NCBI GenBank assembly: GCA_905182385.1 | Contig: CAJJBS010000118.1 | Location: 1-6,233 of the forward strand | DNA: 6,233 nt | Source: Fidelibacterota bacterium TCS55 | Lineage (GTDB): Bacteria; Fidelibacterota; Marinisomatia; Marinisomatales; TCS55 | Direction: 5' to 3' | In this document: one piece after another, positions 1-6,233 of the stretch | Position numbering within the stretch: the first letter of the stretch is position 1 | How the letters are laid out: each line of letters starts with the position of its first letter | Translations under genes and position numbers: made by a program | Notes under the pieces: model-generated | Database searches by the model: none | What the model saw: only the letters and a program-made list of their open reading frames with translations | What the model was told of the DNA's origin: nothing

Positions 1-2
1 TT

Positions 3-1514
3 GGTATTCGAAATCACTATATGTCAACTTTAGGAACATTAGATGGATTAGTAGCATTACGTAATGAGTTCTTAGAGTATCATAGGGATTTTTATGCCAC
101 ATCTTCTATTGAGGCTAAAAAAAATCCAGTAAAAGGTTATTTGATTAGCTTAAAAGACAATCGTACTCGAGCTCAAATGCTCATACAAAACCTACAAAAA
201 CACCGTATTGTTGCCTATGAACTAAAAAAACCTATTACTATCAAACAAAATAAATTTAAACCTTCTGAGGCTATTATTATCCCAACTGATCAACCTCAAA
301 CACGTTTTTTAAAAGGGATAATGGAAAAAGTTACTAAATTTGAAGATTCATTATTTTATGATGTTTCTGCTTGGTCTTTACCTCTTGCCTATGGCGTTGA
401 ATCATTTGAATTAAAGCAAAATCCAAGAACTCACATGGGTCCTAGATTAGATGCCATTGTACTTAATGGTGGTGAAGTTATTGGTGGTAGAGCAAAATCA
501 GCATACATCATGAAGTGGAATAGATACTATGCGCCAAAAAGCTTATATAAGATTCTTAATTCAGACATTAAACCTCGATTAGCAAATGCACCATTTAGTG
601 CAATCATCAATGGAAATAAAGTGGAATTTGAAAGAGGCTCCATTATAATACCAGTAAACCAACGTGATGCTGATTCAAAGATAACACAAAGACAAATCCA
701 TCAATTGATGGAAAGTTTATCAAAATCAGATCATGTGCAAATTTATGCCTCTAATACAGCAGCTACCTCTTCAGGCTCATTCTTAGGTGGTGCTTCACAT
801 GCTGTACTTGAAAAACCTAAAGTTGCTATATTATCAGGTCCTGGTACTTCCTCCTATGGTGTGGGGGAAATTTGGCATCTAACTAATGCCCGAATGAAGA
901 TTCCTTCTTCATTGCTAAATGCAGAAAACTTAAATAAGTTGAAGCTTGCTAAGTATAATACCATTGTTATACCGGATGGTTCCTATCAAGAATTAAAATC
1001 CGTTGACATAGATAACTTAAAGGAATGGGTACTTAATGGTGGTACTCTAATTGGAACTCAAACTGGTTCTAAATGGATAATTAATAATAAAATCATAACT
1101 GAAAAAATTAAAAAAACTGAGAAGATGGAATTGGACATAGCTTATGACCAAGTAAGGACAGTTAATGGAGCTCAACGAATTGGTGGCGCTATATTTGAAG
1201 TCGAATTAGATAATACGCATCCAATCGCCTATGGATATAATAAAAACGTTTCACTATTTAGAAGAGGTACGCACTTCTTTGAACTTTCTGAAGGTCCTTC
1301 AGCAAATGTGGGTCGTTATTCTAATGACCCCTTAGTTAGTGGTTATATATCAGAAGAAAAAGAAGCTGAAATAAAAGATACTGCTTCCATCATTGCTCGC
1401 AGGCAAGGTCTTGGGCATGTGGTGTTATTTGCTGACAATCCCTCATTTAGAGCTTTCTGGTATGGAACAGATGGATTACTTCTAAATGCTATATTTTTTG
1501 GACAAGCGTTCTAA
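3..1514 (+). CDS. M14-family zinc carboxypeptidase-like protein, C-terminal part (5' end outside window)
   Basis: This is the C-terminal 503 residues of a large exported peptidase of the M14 (zinc carboxypeptidase) family. The frame is open to the left edge: six codons (GIRNHY) precede the first ATG at 21, so that ATG is probably internal and not the start. Related proteins are usually about 800-860 residues, so the missing part should hold the signal peptide and the M14 catalytic domain with its zinc ligands. Seen here: the helical segment just after the catalytic domain (STLGTLDGLVALRNEFLEYH, 24-83), the family-typical YDVSAWSLPLAYG (357-395), a non-catalytic class I glutamine-amidotransferase/DJ-1-like domain beginning KVAILSGPGTSSYG (819-860) and running through VLNGGTLIGT (about 1029-1058), and the conserved C-terminus VVLFADNPSFRAFWYGTDG (about 1420-1476). 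I see no Cys nucleophile in the amidotransferase-like domain, so it is probably structural. The C-terminus looks complete. The activity cannot be verified because the catalytic residues are outside the window. Confidence 0.82.
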   Translation, partial: GIRNHYMSTLGTLDGLVALRNEFLEYHRDFYATSSIEAKKNPVKGYLISLKDNRTRAQMLIQNLQKHRIVAYELKKPITIKQNKFKPSEAIIIPTDQPQTRFLKGIMEKVTKFEDSLFYDVSAWSLPLAYGVESFELKQNPRTHMGPRLDAIVLNGGEVIGGRAKSAYIMKWNRYYAPKSLYKILNSDIKPRLANAPFSAIINGNKVEFERGSIIIPVNQRDADSKITQRQIHQLMESLSKSDHVQIYASNTAATSSGSFLGGASHAVLEKPKVAILSGPGTSSYGVGEIWHLTNARMKIPSSLLNAENLNKLKLAKYNTIVIPDGSYQELKSVDIDNLKEWVLNGGTLIGTQTGSKWIINNKIITEKIKKTEKMELDIAYDQVRTVNGAQRIGGAIFEVELDNTHPIAYGYNKNVSLFRRGTHFFELSEGPSANVGRYSNDPLVSGYISEEKEAEIKDTASIIARRQGLGHVVLFADNPSFRAFWYGTDGLLLNAIFFGQAF

Positions 1515-1525
1515 AATTATATGAT
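1499..1525 (+). promoter_or_regulatory. Possible sigma70-type promoter for the barrel-protein gene
   Basis: TGGACA (1499-1504, 5 of 6 matches to TTGACA) and TATGAT (1520-1525, 5 of 6 to TATAAT) are separated by 15 bases, slightly shorter than ideal. Transcription would start near 1532, giving a leader of about 55 nt before the ATG at 1586. The -35 box overlaps the last codons of the M14 gene. Such matches arise easily in AT-rich DNA and the organism's promoter consensus is unknown, so this is only a candidate. No terminator is visible between the M14 gene and the next gene, so read-through from upstream is an equally good explanation. Confidence 0.22.
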
Positions 1526-1585
1526 GAATAATCATAAAAATTTTAATTAAGTTTCTAGTAACAAATACCAAAGGAGATAACTGAA

Positions 1586-2095
1586 ATGAAAAAAATCAGT
1601 TTATTATTAATTGCTGTAACTACTATCGCCTCTGCTCAACTTCGCTTGGGATTAGATGTATCAAGAGAAATGACTGTTAGTGGTATGAGTGGTGAGAAAT
1701 CAGAGGGCATGGGTTTTACTCTTGGATATGAAAAAATGCTTTTAAGTCTAGTCGGTGTAGGAGCTGAATATACTGCTGGTGGGGATGAAGGAGTAGATAT
1801 GCTTTATGGATACGCTGTTGGTAAAATTCCTGTTGGATTTCCAATGGTCAGAGGAATCATTAGAGCTGGATACTCATTACCTATGGGTGATGCTGCAGAC
1901 TTTTATGAAGCTGGACTAGCATATGGAGTTGGTTTAAGAGTTAAACCTCCTATTTTCCCAATTGGAATAGAAGCTCTGTATACCATGCATAATTTAGAAA
2001 TGAAGTCTAGTGGCGATGATATGGAAGATATGTTTATGGCTTTATTTAAGATTAAGTGGAATGTATTAAATATTACAGCAACTTATTCTTTCTAA
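1586..2095 (+). CDS. Small predicted outer-membrane beta-barrel protein (function unknown)
   Basis: This encodes a 169-residue exported protein. The start is well supported: AAGGAG at 1571-1576 lies 9 nt before the ATG. A classical Sec signal peptide follows (KK, then hydrophobic LLLIAV), with a likely signal peptidase I site after ASA, between A17 and Q18. The mature part alternates polar and hydrophobic or aromatic residues in about eight amphipathic stretches, for example GMGFTLGYEKML, LVGVGAEYTAG, YEAGLAYGVGLRVK and FPIGIEALYTMHNLEMK. It ends in Phe (ATYSF), the C-terminal aromatic typical of barrels recognised by the BAM machinery. The size fits an eight-stranded OmpX/OmpW-like barrel, but no specific family is recognised. 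It has no Cys and is rich in Met (13 of 169), including the acidic stretch SGDDMEDMFM. It lies 71 nt after the M14 gene and is closed by its own strong terminator. A periplasmic beta-sandwich is possible but less likely. Confidence 0.7.
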   Translation: MKKISLLLIAVTTIASAQLRLGLDVSREMTVSGMSGEKSEGMGFTLGYEKMLLSLVGVGAEYTAGGDEGVDMLYGYAVGKIPVGFPMVRGIIRAGYSLPMGDAADFYEAGLAYGVGLRVKPPIFPIGIEALYTMHNLEMKSSGDDMEDMFMALFKIKWNVLNITATYSF

Positions 2096-2120
2096 TATTT
2101 TCTAATAAAGTTATAAATAA

Positions 2121-2152
2121 AAAAGGTCCTGTTCTTAACAGGGCCTTTTTTA
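2121..2152 (+). terminator. Intrinsic (Rho-independent) terminator after the barrel-protein gene
   Basis: The left arm AAAAGGTCCTGTT (2121-2133) pairs with AACAGGGCCTTTT (2137-2149) around a 3-nt CTT loop. This makes a 13-bp stem with one G-U pair, followed by T residues to 2151. The stem can be extended by two A-T pairs on the outside. It lies 25 nt after the stop codon and separates the barrel gene from the M16 gene, which therefore should have its own promoter in about 2153-2258. I could not identify a convincing -35/-10 pair in that stretch. Confidence 0.9.
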
Positions 2153-2258
2153 TTTATAAATTTCTTGGTTAATTATTTGCTATCATTCTTTTATCAGAGA
2201 CCCAGAAGCTGTAGCTTTAAATATTGTTTTTTAATAAAAAATTTAATTTTATCACGAC

Positions 2259-2264
2259 AAGGAG
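2259..2264 (+). promoter_or_regulatory. Shine-Dalgarno site fixing the M16 peptidase start at 2270
   Basis: AAGGAG lies 5 nt before the ATG at 2270. The open frame extends upstream to a TTG at 2165, but that start has no ribosome binding site, lies only about 15 nt beyond the preceding terminator, and would put 35 extra residues before the signal peptide. The ATG at 2270 gives a clean lipoprotein signal directly at the N-terminus, so it is taken as the true start. Confidence 0.85.
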
Positions 2265-2269
2265 AATTT

Positions 2270-5086
2270 ATGTTAAATAAGAATTTAATTTTATGTATTT
2301 CACTTATATTCACGATGATTGGATGTAATGAAAGTCAAAAATCACCATTTAAAATTGATTATGAAAAATATGAATTAGATAATGGGTTAACAGTAATTCT
2401 ACATGAAGATAAATCAGATCCAATTGTAAGCGTAGCTATACAATACCATGTTGGTTCAAACAGGGAAACCCCTGGAAGAACAGGCTTTGCTCATCTCTTT
2501 GAACATATGCTTTTCCAAGAATCTCAACACGTTGGTCAAGATCAGTTTTTTAAAAAGATTCAAAATGTTGGCGGTACACTTAATGGTGGAACAAATAAAG
2601 ACGGAACAGTTTATTATGAAGTTGTTCCAAAAAATGCATTAGAAACAGTCTTGTGGCTAGAGTCTGATCGTATGGGCTGGTTGCTTTCAACAGTAACTCA
2701 GACAGCTTTTGAGAATCAACAAGAAGTTGTACAAAATGAAAAGCGTCAACGAGTAGACAATCGACCTTATGGACATACTAATTATATGATGATTCAAAAT
2801 ATGTATCCTAAAGAACATCCTTACAATTGGACAACCATTGGAGAATTAGAAGATCTTCAAAATGCTACATTAGAAGATGTTCGTGCTTTTTATGAAGAAT
2901 GGTATGGCCCAAACAATGCTACTATGGTTATAGCAGGAGACATAAAGAAAAGTGAAACCAAACAATTAGTTGAAAAGTATTTCGGTGAAATAAAACCTGG
3001 ACCAAATAATCCTAACCCCAAACCTATACCAGTAGAACTTTCTGAAACTAAAAAAGTTTATCACGAAGATATATTTGCCCGTTCTCCTCGTTTAACAATG
3101 GATTTTCCAACCGTTGATCAAAGTCATTTCGATGCAGCTGCTCTAGAATTACTAGGCCAACTATTAGGGGATGGTAAAAAAGCACCATTGTACAAAGTAA
3201 TTGTTGAAGAAAAAAAATTAGCACCGAGCTTATTCTCATATAGTGGTACTCAAGAAATTGCAGGAACTTTCAATGTGACAGTTACTGGCTTTCCAACAAC
3301 AAATCTTGGAGATGTTGAAAACGCTGTACACGAAGCATTTAAATTATTTGAAACCGATGGCTTTACCAATGATGATCTCGACCGTTTGAAGGCTAAATAT
3401 GAAACTAGTTTCTATAATAGTATTGCATCTGTATTAGGCAAAGGTTTTCAACTTGCAAGGTATAATGAATATTATGGCTCACCCGATGCAATTTCAGTAG
3501 AACTTCAAAAAGTATTAGATGTGAATGTTAGTGATATTAAAAGAGTCTATGAAAAGTATATCAAAGGTCAGAATTATGTGATGACTAATTTTGTTCCTAA
3601 AGGTAATCTAAATCTCATTGCTAAAGGTTCTATTCTTTTTCCTATTAAGGAAGAGAAGATTACTAAAAATATTGATAAAGAAGCTAGTGAAGGCGATATG
3701 AATGTTGCTCAAATTCCATCATCTTTTGACCGGTCTATTCAACCAAAGGATGGTCCTCAGCCACGACTTAACCTACCAAAAGTTTGGAAGCATAAATATG
3801 ATAAAGGTATTTCTATCTATGGTGCTAGGCAAGATGAATTACCATTAGTTAGTTTTGGAATTGAAATTGAAGGTGGAATGCTCCTTGACAGTCCTAATAA
3901 AATAGGTGTTGCTAATCTTGTCACTGATTTAATGATGCAAGGAACAGCAAATAAAACACCCATTGAATTAGAAGAAGCAATTGAGGCTTTAGGATCATCT
4001 ATTAATATGTTTACAAGTTCTCAATCAATCAATATTGAGGTAAATACTTTAAAACGTAATTTTGGAGCAACACTTGCACTAGTAGAAGAAATTCTAATTG
4101 AACCTCGATGGGATGTGAAAGAATTTGATAGGATTAAAAGGGAAACTATTGAATCTATTAAACGACGCTCTGCAGTTCCCTCCTCTATTGCGTCAAATGT
4201 ATTTAATAAACTTAATTACGGAGGGCATATTCTTTCAAATTCGACAACAGGAACAGTTATCTCCGTAGAGTCAATCGATATAGATGACCTAAAGAACTAT
4301 GTGAATAACAATTTTTCTGCAAATCTAAGTACTATAAGCATTGTAGGAGATATAAGCCGTAGTGAAGCTGTTAACAGCTTTAAAAACCTTGTTGGTCGCT
4401 TGGAAGTAAAAGAAGTTTCATTTACAGATTATAAAATGCCTAGTCCAAATGATAAGGCTAAAGCTTATTTTGTTGATGTACCAAATGCTAAGCAATCTGA
4501 AATTCGCATAGGCTACCTCAGTTTAAGTCGGACTGACTCTGACTTTTATGCTAATACAGTTATGAACATGAAATTAGGTGGTAACTTTAGTGGCAATGTG
4601 AATATGGTACTTCGTGAGGAGAAAGGTTTTACTTATGGTGCTCGTACCAGATTTGGTGGATCTAAATTTCCTGGTACTTTCACTGCCTCATCCGCCGTTA
4701 GATCAAATACCACTGAAGAATCTGTAAATATTTTTAAAGAAATTATGACTAAGTATAGTAGGCCAATTAATCAAACTGACTTGGAGTTTACGAAAAATGT
4801 AACTTTAAAATCTAATGCTCGTAGATTTGAAACATTGGGGGCATTACGTGGAATGATTTCAGACATTGCAAGATATGAGCTACCTTTTGACTACATTAAA
4901 GATAATGAGAATATAGTTAGAAATATGACAATCGAAAGTCACAATGAATTAGTCAAAAAATATATACGCCCTGATGAGATGATTTATCTTGTTGTAGGTG
5001 ATGCAGCTACACAATTAGAAGGAATGAAATCCCTTGGTTTTGGTGATCCAATCTTATTAGATACTAACGGAAATATAGCTAAGTAA
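2270..5086 (+). CDS. M16-family (pitrilysin-like) zinc metallopeptidase, double-unit lipoprotein
   Basis: This encodes a 938-residue zinc peptidase likely anchored to a membrane on the periplasmic side. The N-terminus has a lipoprotein signal with lipobox MIGC, so Cys19 would be lipidated. The first M16 unit (about residues 36-450) carries the inverted zinc motif HLFEH (His75, catalytic Glu78, His79). The third ligand is probably Glu157 in VVQNEKRQR. The M16 C-type domain is recognisable at about 192-240 (EDVRAFYEEWYGPNNATMVIAGDI). The second unit (about 510-930) has the same fold but has lost the site: GFAHLFEHM aligns with GVANLVTDLM, giving Asn549, Thr552 and Asp553 in place of His, Glu and His. 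It keeps the Arg/Tyr pair in LREEKGFTYGAR (Arg782, Tyr789), which in M16 partner units is known to help substrate binding. One active and one inactive half in one chain is the normal M16 clamshell, so the enzyme should be functional. M16 enzymes degrade peptides or small unfolded proteins; the substrate here is unknown. It is flanked by hairpins on both sides and so is probably transcribed alone or with the downstream gene. Confidence 0.93.
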   Translation: MLNKNLILCISLIFTMIGCNESQKSPFKIDYEKYELDNGLTVILHEDKSDPIVSVAIQYHVGSNRETPGRTGFAHLFEHMLFQESQHVGQDQFFKKIQNVGGTLNGGTNKDGTVYYEVVPKNALETVLWLESDRMGWLLSTVTQTAFENQQEVVQNEKRQRVDNRPYGHTNYMMIQNMYPKEHPYNWTTIGELEDLQNATLEDVRAFYEEWYGPNNATMVIAGDIKKSETKQLVEKYFGEIKPGPNNPNPKPIPVELSETKKVYHEDIFARSPRLTMDFPTVDQSHFDAAALELLGQLLGDGKKAPLYKVIVEEKKLAPSLFSYSGTQEIAGTFNVTVTGFPTTNLGDVENAVHEAFKLFETDGFTNDDLDRLKAKYETSFYNSIASVLGKGFQLARYNEYYGSPDAISVELQKVLDVNVSDIKRVYEKYIKGQNYVMTNFVPKGNLNLIAKGSILFPIKEEKITKNIDKEASEGDMNVAQIPSSFDRSIQPKDGPQPRLNLPKVWKHKYDKGISIYGARQDELPLVSFGIEIEGGMLLDSPNKIGVANLVTDLMMQGTANKTPIELEEAIEALGSSINMFTSSQSINIEVNTLKRNFGATLALVEEILIEPRWDVKEFDRIKRETIESIKRRSAVPSSIASNVFNKLNYGGHILSNSTTGTVISVESIDIDDLKNYVNNNFSANLSTISIVGDISRSEAVNSFKNLVGRLEVKEVSFTDYKMPSPNDKAKAYFVDVPNAKQSEIRIGYLSLSRTDSDFYANTVMNMKLGGNFSGNVNMVLREEKGFTYGARTRFGGSKFPGTFTASSAVRSNTTEESVNIFKEIMTKYSRPINQTDLEFTKNVTLKSNARRFETLGALRGMISDIARYELPFDYIKDNENIVRNMTIESHNELVKKYIRPDEMIYLVVGDAATQLEGMKSLGFGDPILLDTNGNIAK

Positions 5087-5096
5087 ATTATCTTAC

Positions 5097-5133
5097 AAAT
5101 GTCCTTCTAAACTTTTTTAGAAGGACATTTTAA
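5097..5133 (+). terminator. Perfect 15-bp hairpin after the M16 gene, probable intrinsic terminator
   Basis: AAATGTCCTTCTAAA (5097-5111) and TTTAGAAGGACATTT (5116-5130) are exact reverse complements around a CTTT loop, starting 10 nt after the stop codon at 5084-5086. The downstream T run is short (four T at 5128-5131, partly inside the stem), so termination may be incomplete. The next start codon is only 21 nt beyond the stem. An attenuating or mRNA-stabilising hairpin between two co-transcribed genes is therefore an alternative. Confidence 0.75.
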
Positions 5134-5151
5134 ACTAAATCTAAAACGCAT

Positions 5152-6233
5152 ATGAGTGAAGGGTCTTTATTTAGTTTAATTCTTATTGGTATTTTTGCTG
5201 TCTTACTTGCAGCTAATTGGCTTCAATTTAAATTTAAATTAAAACCTGAATCTATTCGAATTTTCGTACATATTTTAATTGGATTAGTAGTTTTATTTTG
5301 CATTTATATATTTAAATCAAAAATTCAACTAATCCTTTTATCTATTATCTTTGTTGGATTTAACTTATTCTCGATAAGGACAGGAAAATTTCAATCGCTT
5401 AATAATACTAGTCGCAAGAGTTTTGGTACTGTTTATTTCCCCTTATCTATATTAATTCTTTTAATATTTTTCTGGGAAAAACCAATATCATTAATATTAT
5501 CTATTTTAGTTATGACTTTAGCTGACCCCATAGCTACTATTATTGGTAATAATGGAAAAATAACTTTTACACCTTGGAGAGATAAAAAATCACAACGAGG
5601 ATCAATCGCAATGTTTGGTTCAACCTTGCTAATCATTATGATTGGTACTGATTTATTAGCACGTATCTACAATGCTTCATTCTTTATACCCTTCACAGTA
5701 TTATTGGGTTGTAGTTTATTTACTGCTTTATCAGCAACACTAGCAGAATCAATAAGCTTTAAAGGATCTGATAATATATCTGTACCTATTACTACATTTA
5801 TATCCTATGAAATATTTTTAATCAATTATACACATGGAACACTAACCTCTTTAGTTTTATGGACTTTTCTTTCCTTAATTATTTTTTATTATTCATGGTA
5901 TAGACGTTCATTATCTTCAAGTGGAGCAATAAGTGGTTACCTAATTGGGATCATTATCTTTGGCGCAGGTGGTTGGACTTGGATTATACCATTAGTATTT
6001 TTCTTTATTTCTTCTTCTATTTTATCTCATTTAAATCATAAAAAATTTCCTGAAAGAAATATTCTTCAAATATTAGCAAATGGAAGTCTTGGTGCATTTT
6101 TTGCTTTAATATATTTCTTTTATCAATTTCCTCCGGCAATTATACTTTATCTTGGAGCAATTGGTGCTGCAACAGCTGATACATGGGCAACTGAAATAGG
6201 TTTTTATTCTAAAAATAAACCAAAGCTTATTTT
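5152..6233 (+). CDS. Fused prenol kinase (VTE5/dolichol-kinase-like) and DUF92 (VTE6-like) membrane protein, 3' end outside window
   Basis: 360 codons are visible and the frame is still open at the right edge. The protein is strongly hydrophobic, with roughly ten membrane segments visible. The first about 240 residues match the phytol kinase/dolichol kinase/CDP-DAG-synthase-like superfamily: Glu33, Arg36, His40 and Gly44 in PESIRIFVHILIG, SRKSFGTVYFPL (87-98), LADPIATIIG (123-132, Asp125), DKKSQRGS (144-151), and LAESISFKGSDNISVP (about 197-212, with Glu199 and Asp207-Asn208). From about residue 255 a DUF92/TMEM19-type domain follows: SSGAISGYLIG (256-266), then ATADTWATEIG (340-350), a family signature. 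Plant VTE5 is phytol kinase and the DUF92 protein VTE6 is phytyl-phosphate kinase, so the fusion suggests two-step phosphorylation of an isoprenoid alcohol to its diphosphate at a membrane. Substrate and activity are inferred. The ATG at 5152 is the only ATG after the in-frame stop at 5131-5133; no Shine-Dalgarno sequence is seen. The rest of DUF92 lies beyond the window. Confidence 0.88.
   Translation, partial: MSEGSLFSLILIGIFAVLLAANWLQFKFKLKPESIRIFVHILIGLVVLFCIYIFKSKIQLILLSIIFVGFNLFSIRTGKFQSLNNTSRKSFGTVYFPLSILILLIFFWEKPISLILSILVMTLADPIATIIGNNGKITFTPWRDKKSQRGSIAMFGSTLLIIMIGTDLLARIYNASFFIPFTVLLGCSLFTALSATLAESISFKGSDNISVPITTFISYEIFLINYTHGTLTSLVLWTFLSLIIFYYSWYRRSLSSSGAISGYLIGIIIFGAGGWTWIIPLVFFFISSSILSHLNHKKFPERNILQILANGSLGAFFALIYFFYQFPPAIILYLGAIGAATADTWATEIGFYSKNKPKLI

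Noticed and set aside
1516..1540. Possible hairpin TATGAT/ATCATA after the M14 gene as a terminator
   Set aside because: The stem is only 6 bp and mostly A-T, with no G+C-rich core and no proper T run after it. It is too weak to call.
2153..2258. Candidate promoter TTGTTT-N17-TTTTAT (2224-2252) for the M16 gene
   Set aside because: Both boxes are poor matches in AT-only sequence, and the implied transcript start would fall right at the ribosome site. A promoter must exist in this stretch, but I cannot place it.
2165..2269. In-frame N-terminal extension of the M16 gene from a TTG start (35 extra codons)
   Set aside because: There is no ribosome site before the TTG, it begins about 15 nt after a terminator stem, and it would bury the lipoprotein signal. 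The ATG at 2270 has AAGGAG 5 nt upstream.
2240..2294. 13-bp direct repeat AATTTAATTTTAT at 2240-2252 and 2282-2294, flanking the M16 start
   Set aside because: It is made only of A and T in a very AT-rich region, with just two copies, so chance is a sufficient explanation. The second copy simply encodes part of the signal peptide.
2448..2642. Small + strand open frame inside the M16 gene
   Set aside because: It overlaps the conserved HxxEH region of the M16 gene in another frame, and its translation resembles no family. It is a shadow frame.
3048..3239. Minus-strand open frame inside the M16 gene
   Set aside because: It is antisense to a well-supported coding region, with no recognisable domain or ribosome site.
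5433..5636. Minus-strand open frame of 67 codons
   Set aside because: It lies wholly antisense to the kinase/DUF92 fusion, whose motifs (LADPIATIIG, DKKSQRGS) are encoded here on the + strand.

Overview
The window is AT-rich (about one third G+C by eye) and comes from a diderm bacterium: it encodes a signal-peptide protein that looks like a small outer-membrane beta-barrel, and a lipoprotein peptidase. Three of its features are familiar from Bacteroidota and marine Candidatus Marinimicrobia (SAR406) type genomes: a long M14 peptidase with a C-terminal amidotransferase-like domain, a double M16 peptidase with a lipobox, and a prenol-kinase/DUF92 fusion. That assignment is inferred from gene style. 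There is no rRNA or marker gene here to confirm it. All genes are on the + strand, and I found no mobile element, CRISPR array, tRNA or rRNA.

Layout: (1) From the left edge to 1514 lies the C-terminal part of a large M14-family zinc carboxypeptidase-like protein; its catalytic domain lies outside the window. (2) 1586-2095 encodes a small, methionine-rich predicted outer-membrane beta-barrel protein, followed by a strong intrinsic terminator (about 2121-2152). (3) 2270-5086 encodes a 938-residue lipoprotein of the M16 (pitrilysin-like) zinc peptidase family, with an active N-terminal half and a degenerate C-terminal half. A perfect 15-bp hairpin (5097-5130) follows. (4) From 5152 to the right edge runs the first 360 codons of a polytopic membrane protein. 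It joins a phytol/dolichol-kinase-like (VTE5-like) domain to a DUF92 (VTE6/TMEM19-like) domain, and its 3' end is cut off.

The first three products are probably exported: two peptidases and one barrel protein at the cell envelope. They may take part in using extracellular or periplasmic peptides, but terminators separate the units and no shared operon is shown. The fourth gene is the most interesting. Its two halves resemble the two successive kinases that turn a free isoprenoid alcohol into its diphosphate, so it may be a one-polypeptide isoprenoid-alcohol salvage enzyme. I found no clearly undescribed system.
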